From an uncultured Oscillibacter sp. (GTDB lineage: Bacteria; Bacillota; Clostridia; Oscillospirales; Oscillospiraceae): a stretch of 9,290 nt of DNA. Where the stretch lies: assembly GCA_946494635.1 (NCBI GenBank), contig CAMMCS010000071.1, positions 1 through 9,290 on the forward strand. The letters run 5' to 3'. Made by a program: the position numbers and the translations under genes. Below are positions 5,848 through 9,290 of the stretch, in pieces (position 1 is the first letter of the stretch; each line of letters starts with the position of its first letter). The notes under the pieces are model-generated. The model was not told the DNA's origin. It made no database searches and saw only the letters and a program-made list of their open reading frames with translations.

Positions 5848-6204
5848 TCAGCCAGAAATTTTCCGCAGGTAAACCGGCTTCTTTCCCCGGAATTCCAGAT
5901 AGCCCAAATCAACCAGTACCGCTGCAATGGCCGATGCATGTCGCGGAGTGAATTCTTTGAAAGTGTCTTTCAAAAACTCTCCAAATCCGCCAGGAATCGG
6001 ATCATCTTCACTGGCTCCCAGCGGATACCAGTGTCCTGCCACCACAAAATACGAATCCAAAATTTTGGTGATTTGGACATTTTTCAGGCCAAACTCCTTC
6101 ATATTCGCCCATGAAATCTGATATCCGTCACGAACTTTTTGGTAATATACATTCTTCTGATTTTGGGTCAAAGTAGAAATCCACTTTCCCTGACCTCCGC
6201 CCAT
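5848..6204 (-). CDS. Hypothetical protein, low-GC gene between era and yqzL
   Basis: A 118-aa soluble protein that I do not recognise. It starts MGGGQGKWISTLTQNQKN; the body is rich in aromatic and basic residues (ITKILDSYFVVAGHWYPLG at 45-63; GFGEFLKDTFKEF at 73-85) and ends with a helix-strand unit (HASAIAAVLVDLGYLEFRGKKPVYLRK, 89-115) that looks like the tail of a winged-helix fold. Hand counting gives about 44% GC over 5941-6120 against well over 60% in neighbouring era, so it was probably acquired. No signal peptide or membrane segment is visible. The ATG follows GAGAGG at 5 nt. It begins 12 bp after the duplicated era tail, so before the element at 6277-6430 arrived it would have lain directly behind era. 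In other genomes era is usually followed directly by yqzL. Confidence 0.7.
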   Translation of the reverse strand: MGGGQGKWISTLTQNQKNVYYQKVRDGYQISWANMKEFGLKNVQITKILDSYFVVAGHWYPLGASEDDPIPGGFGEFLKDTFKEFTPRHASAIAAVLVDLGYLEFRGKKPVYLRKISG

Positions 6205-6215
6205 ATGCGCCTCTC

Positions 6216-6276
6216 ACTTTACTCGTCCCGGTAGCCGAAACTTCTCACATAATTCACATTATCCCGCCAGTTCTCC
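6216..6276 (-). repeat. Second copy of the era 3' end (direct repeat of 6431-6491)
   Basis: These 61 bp repeat the last 18 codons and stop of era, plus a few bases beyond, with 60 of 61 bases identical, 215 bp away and in the same orientation. The single difference (6240 against 6455) is synonymous in the era frame (AGT against AGC, serine). The copy has no start of its own. It ends 12 bp before the 118-aa gene and so provides that gene's immediate upstream context. Confidence 0.95.
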
Positions 6277-6430
6277 CCATAAAATCTCCGATTTTATGGG
6301 GCCCTGGATTTTACCTGAGCGGCCAGGCAGAGCCTGTCCGCTCCAAGGTTTCGCACCGCGAAACGCTTGTGCGCGCCTCCCGGCGCGGGGCGCCCTTGGC
6401 GCCCGGAGAACCGGCACTGGTTCCTTCTGT
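6277..6430 (-). mobile_element. Structured insertion element, copy 2 (between era and its duplicated tail)
   Basis: A 154-bp non-coding element homologous to the one at 1765-1886, in the same orientation. Hairpins: 6275-6301 (perfect 11-bp stem ccccataaaat, loop ctccg; its first two bases belong to the tail repeat), 6317-6343 (gagcgg, C·T mismatch, caggc, loop aga), 6348-6364 (gtttcgc, loop acc), 6372-6387 (cgcgcc, loop tccc), 6388-6404 (gggcgcc, loop ctt) and a weaker 6408-6423. The two stems at 6317-6343 and 6348-6364 match copy 1 with compensatory changes. Compared with copy 1 it has one or two extra hairpins near the era stop. No protein is encoded. Confidence 0.75.
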
Positions 6431-6491
6431 ACTTTACTCGTCCCGGTAGCCGAAGCTTCTCACATAATTCACATTATCCCGCCAGTTCTCC
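6431..6491 (-). repeat. Native era 3' end, partner of the direct repeat at 6216-6276
   Basis: This is the coding copy, continuous with era, encoding NWRDNVNYVRSFGYRDE and the TAA stop. Recombination between the copies would excise the 215-bp unit and restore an uninterrupted era gene followed by the 118-aa gene. Confidence 0.92.
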
Positions 6492-7333
6492 TTGACCTTG
6501 ACCCAGGTCTCCAGGTACACCTTGGTGCCCATGAACTTCTCCATGTCCTGCCGGGCCAGGGAGCTGATCTTCTTCAGCATGGCCCCCTGCTTGCCGATGA
6601 TGATGCCCTTGTGGCTGGCCTTCTCGCAGTAGATGGTGGCGTCCACGTCGATGACACCGCTGTCCCGCTCGGAGAACTTGGTGATCTCCACCGCCGTGCC
6701 GTGGGGGATCTCCTTGTCCAGGCACAGCAGCAGCTTCTCCCGCAGGATCTCCCCCATCACCTGCCGCTCCGGCTGATCGGTCGTCATGCCGTCCGGGAAC
6801 AGCTGGGGGCCCTCCTGGGCGTACTTCCGCAGCTCCCGCATCAGATCGTCCAGGCCGCTGCCGGTGTGGGCGGAGAGGGGGATGATGGCGTCAAAGCCGT
6901 CCCAGGCCTGGCTGTATGCGGCGATCACCGGCAGCAGCTCCGCCGGCTCCACGGTGTCAATCTTGTTGATGCAGAGGATGCAGGGGATCTTCTCCTCCCG
7001 GATCCGGTCGATCAGCGCCTGCTCCGGGCCGCCCACATGGGGGATGGGCTCCACCAGCAGCAGGGCACAGTCCACGTCGGACAGGCTGGAGGTGACGACC
7101 TTCACCATGTAGTCCCCCAGGGCGGACTTGGGCTTGTGGAGGCCGGGCGTGTCCAGCAGGATATACTGGGTGTCCTCCCGGTTCACCACGCCGTAGATGC
7201 GGTTCCGGGTGGTCTGGGCCTTGTTGGAGACGATGGCCACCTTCTCCCCCACCAGGGCGTTGGTCAGGCTGGACTTGCCCACATTGGGCCGTCCGCACAC
7301 GGTGATCATAGCGACATTTTTAATTTCAGACAT
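6434..7333 (-). CDS. era: GTPase Era
   Basis: An essential GTPase that binds the 3' end of 16S rRNA and helps mature the 30S subunit. The 299-aa protein has the family length. G domain: G1 GRPNVGKS (14-21), switch I with TTRNRI (41-46), G3 DTPG (61-64), G4 NKID (123-126), G5 SAHTG (154-158). The C-terminal type-2 KH domain has IIIGKQGAMLKK (244-255), and the final WRDNVNYVRSFGYRDE is the usual Era ending, so the gene is complete despite the element directly behind it. The start follows GAGG by 7 nt. It lies 59 bp after uvrA with no clear promoter between, so co-transcription from uvrA is possible. Confidence 0.97.
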   Translation of the reverse strand: MSEIKNVAMITVCGRPNVGKSSLTNALVGEKVAIVSNKAQTTRNRIYGVVNREDTQYILLDTPGLHKPKSALGDYMVKVVTSSLSDVDCALLLVEPIPHVGGPEQALIDRIREEKIPCILCINKIDTVEPAELLPVIAAYSQAWDGFDAIIPLSAHTGSGLDDLMRELRKYAQEGPQLFPDGMTTDQPERQVMGEILREKLLLCLDKEIPHGTAVEITKFSERDSGVIDVDATIYCEKASHKGIIIGKQGAMLKKISSLARQDMEKFMGTKVYLETWVKVKENWRDNVNYVRSFGYRDE

Positions 7334-7382
7334 AGGTGATCCTCAACTTTCTTTGAGCGTTTTTTGATGGGTATTTTCCACC

Positions 7383-7402
7383 GGAGCGGCTCTTACCGCT
7401 CC
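7383..7402 (-). other. Hairpin overlapping the uvrA stop codon
   Basis: ggagcgg (7383-7389) and ccgctcc (7396-7402) form a perfect 7-bp stem around six bases that contain the uvrA TAA. No T run follows, so this is not a standard terminator. The outer GAGCGG/CCGCTC text is the same as in the signature hairpins of the structured elements, but part of it encodes the final uvrA codons (Leu-Glu-Arg), so chance is possible. Confidence 0.5.
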
Positions 7403-9290
7403 AGCATCCTTTTCAGATACTGGCCCGTGAAGCTGGCCGGACAGGCGGCCACCTCCTCCGGTGTTCCCGTACAGACGATGGTGCCGCCGCCGTCGCCCCC
7501 CTCGGGGCCCAGGTCGATCAGGTGGTCGGCGCACTTGATGACGTCCAGGTTGTGTTCGATGACCACCACGGTGTTGCCGCTGTCCACCAGCCGCTGGAGG
7601 ACCTCCAGCAGCTTGCGCACGTCGTCGGTGTGGAGGCCGGTGGTGGGCTCGTCCAGGATATAGATGGTCTTGCCGGTGGCGAGCTTGCTGAGCTCCGTGG
7701 CCAGCTTCACCCGCTGGGCCTCGCCGCCGGAGAGCTCCGTGGAGGGCTGGCCCAGCTTCACATACCCCAGGCCCACGTCGCACAGGGTCTGGAGCTTGTT
7801 CCGGATCTTGGGCAGGGGAGCGAAGAACTCCACCGCCTCGTCCACGGTCATCTCCAGCACGTCGGCGATGTTCTTGCCCTTGTAGCGGACCTCCAGGGTC
7901 TCCCGGTTGTACCGCCTGCCCTTGCACACCTCGCAGGGCACGAAGATGTCCGGCAGGAAGTGCATCTCGATCTTCAGCACGCCGTCGCCGGAGCAGGCCT
8001 CGCACCGGCCGCCCCGGACGTTGAAGGAGAACCGGCCCGGGCCGTAGCCCCGGCTCTTGGCCTCCTGGGTGGAGGCGAACAGGTCCCGGATGTCGTTGAA
8101 CAGGCCGGTGTAGGTGGCGGGGTTGGACCGGGGCGTCCGTCCGATGGGGCTCTGGTCGATGTTGACCACCTTGTCCAGGTACTCGATGCCCTCGATCCGG
8201 TCGCACCTGCCGGGATGGACCTTCATCCGCATCAGCTCCGCCCCCAGGCGCTTGAACAGGATCTCATTCACCAGGGAGCTCTTGCCGCTGCCGGACACGC
8301 CGGTGACCACGGTGAAGGTCCCCAGGGGGAACTCCACGTCGATATGGCGCAGGTTGTTCTCCGCCGCGCCGATGACCTTCAAACACTTGCCGTTCCCCGG
8401 CCGCCGGGTCTCCGGCACGGGGATCTTTTTCTTGCCGGAGAGGTACTGGCCCGTCAGGCTGTTGGGGTTGGCCATGACCTCCTCCGGCGTGCCGGCGGCC
8501 ACCACCTCGCCGCCGTGGATGCCGGCGCCGGGGCCGATGTCGATGAGGTAGTCCGCCGCCCGCATGGTGTCCTCGTCGTGCTCCACCACCAGGAGGGTGT
8601 TGCCCAGATCCCGGAGGTTCTTCAAGGTCGCCAGCAGCTTGTCGTTGTCCCGCTGGTGCAGGCCGATGGAGGGCTCGTCCAGGATATACAGCACCCCCAT
8701 CAGGGAGGAGCCGATCTGGGTGGCCAGCCGGATCCGCTGGCTCTCGCCGCCGGAGAGGGTGCCGGCGCTGCGGGTGAGGGTCAGATACCCCAGACCCACG
8801 GACTGGAGGAACCCCAGCCGGGACTTGATCTCCTTCAGGATCCGGTCCGCGATCAGGTGCTGCTGGTGGGTCAGCTCCAGCCGGTCCACCCATTGGAGCT
8901 CGTCCACCACGGACATGCGGGTCAGGGCGTCAATGTCCTTGTCCCCCACGGTCACCGCCAGGGACTCCTTTTTCAGCCGCTTGCCCTTGCAGGTGGGGCA
9001 GGGGCACTCCGCCATCAGCTCCTCCAGTTCCCGCTTGCTGGCGTCGGACTGGGTCTCCTGATACCGGCGCTCCACGTTGTTGCAGATGCCCTCAAAGGGC
9101 TGGTACAGCACGCCCTTGCCCCGGGGCTGGTCGTAGTGGAGCTCCAGCTTCTCCCCGCCGGTGCCGTAGAGGATGATGCTGCGCACCTCCTCCGGCAGCG
9201 TCTCCCAGGGGTCGGTCAGGGAGAAGTGATATTTCTTCGCCAGGGCGTCGAAGTACATCCGGGAGATGCCGTCCCCCCGGATGTTGTTCC
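7393..9290 (-). CDS. uvrA: UvrABC system protein A, C-terminal part (5' end outside window)
   Basis: The damage-sensing ABC-type ATPase of nucleotide excision repair; it loads UvrB at lesions. The frame is open to the right edge, giving about 631 of the usual ~940 residues; the first nucleotide-binding site and damage-binding start lie outside. Visible in order, counted from the Met at 9258: zinc-type CPCPTCKGKR (85-94), first ABC signature LSGGESQRIRLA (168-179) with Walker B YILDEPSIGLH (191-201), second Walker A GVSGSGKSSL (320-329), zinc module CEAC/CEVC (C419, C422, C442, C445), second signature LSGGEAQRVKLA (509-520), Walker B YILDEPTTGLH (533-543) and the switch histidine VIEHN (566-570). 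The Met at 9258 is internal (preceding residues read GDGISR, normal UvrA sequence). It ends in KRMLER, with the stop inside a hairpin. Confidence 0.97.
   Translation of the reverse strand, partial: NNIRGDGISRMYFDALAKKYHFSLTDPWETLPEEVRSIILYGTGGEKLELHYDQPRGKGVLYQPFEGICNNVERRYQETQSDASKRELEELMAECPCPTCKGKRLKKESLAVTVGDKDIDALTRMSVVDELQWVDRLELTHQQHLIADRILKEIKSRLGFLQSVGLGYLTLTRSAGTLSGGESQRIRLATQIGSSLMGVLYILDEPSIGLHQRDNDKLLATLKNLRDLGNTLLVVEHDEDTMRAADYLIDIGPGAGIHGGEVVAAGTPEEVMANPNSLTGQYLSGKKKIPVPETRRPGNGKCLKVIGAAENNLRHIDVEFPLGTFTVVTGVSGSGKSSLVNEILFKRLGAELMRMKVHPGRCDRIEGIEYLDKVVNIDQSPIGRTPRSNPATYTGLFNDIRDLFASTQEAKSRGYGPGRFSFNVRGGRCEACSGDGVLKIEMHFLPDIFVPCEVCKGRRYNRETLEVRYKGKNIADVLEMTVDEAVEFFAPLPKIRNKLQTLCDVGLGYVKLGQPSTELSGGEAQRVKLATELSKLATGKTIYILDEPTTGLHTDDVRKLLEVLQRLVDSGNTVVVIEHNLDVIKCADHLIDLGPEGGDGGGTIVCTGTPEEVAACPASFTGQYLKRMLER

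Noticed and set aside
6296..7339. Plus-strand frame across the element and era
   Set aside because: It is antisense to era with no credible binding site, and its protein is repetitive in Leu, Gln and His.
7343..8206. Second minus-strand frame within uvrA
   Set aside because: It is an out-of-frame reading of uvrA with Arg/Gly/Pro-rich sequence; uvrA is intact in its own frame.

Overview
The window is GC-rich, with coding on the minus strand throughout. Gene content and order (uvrA, era, a tiny yqzL-type gene, recO, mutS2) and strong GGAGG-type ribosome binding sites fit a high-GC Clostridia, most likely an Oscillospiraceae gut bacterium of the Flavonifractor/Lawsonibacter/Oscillibacter kind. 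That placement is inference from gene order, codon use and protein style.

In transcription order (right to left) the window holds: the C-terminal two thirds of uvrA (cut by the right edge); era; a short structured element followed by a copy of the era 3' end; a 118-aa hypothetical gene of clearly lower GC; a 37-aa YqzL-like gene; recO; a 160-aa hypothetical gene whose stop overlaps the mutS2 start; mutS2; a second structured element followed by a copy of the mutS2 3' end; a GNAT acetyltransferase; udp (uridine phosphorylase) with its own promoter; a third hairpin-rich element; and the start of a small membrane protein gene behind a strong promoter that overlaps a palindrome.

Most of the block is DNA maintenance and ribosome assembly: UvrA (excision repair), Era (30S assembly GTPase), RecO (recombination mediator) and MutS2 (Smr-type nuclease/ribosome-rescue ATPase). 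The distal part is metabolic: nucleoside salvage and acetylation.

The most unusual feature is non-coding. Two related hairpin-rich elements, 122 bp (1765-1886) and 154 bp (6277-6430), lie directly after the stop codons of mutS2 and era, in the same orientation. Each is followed by a second copy of the 3' end of the gene it follows, stop codon included (37 bp with 3 differences for mutS2; 61 bp with 1 difference for era). The elements share primary sequence and at least two hairpins with compensatory base changes. Each looks like an insertion that left the upstream gene complete and kept the original junction to the next gene. A third hairpin-rich element after udp (about 273-398) shares one signature hairpin but shows no duplicated gene tail.
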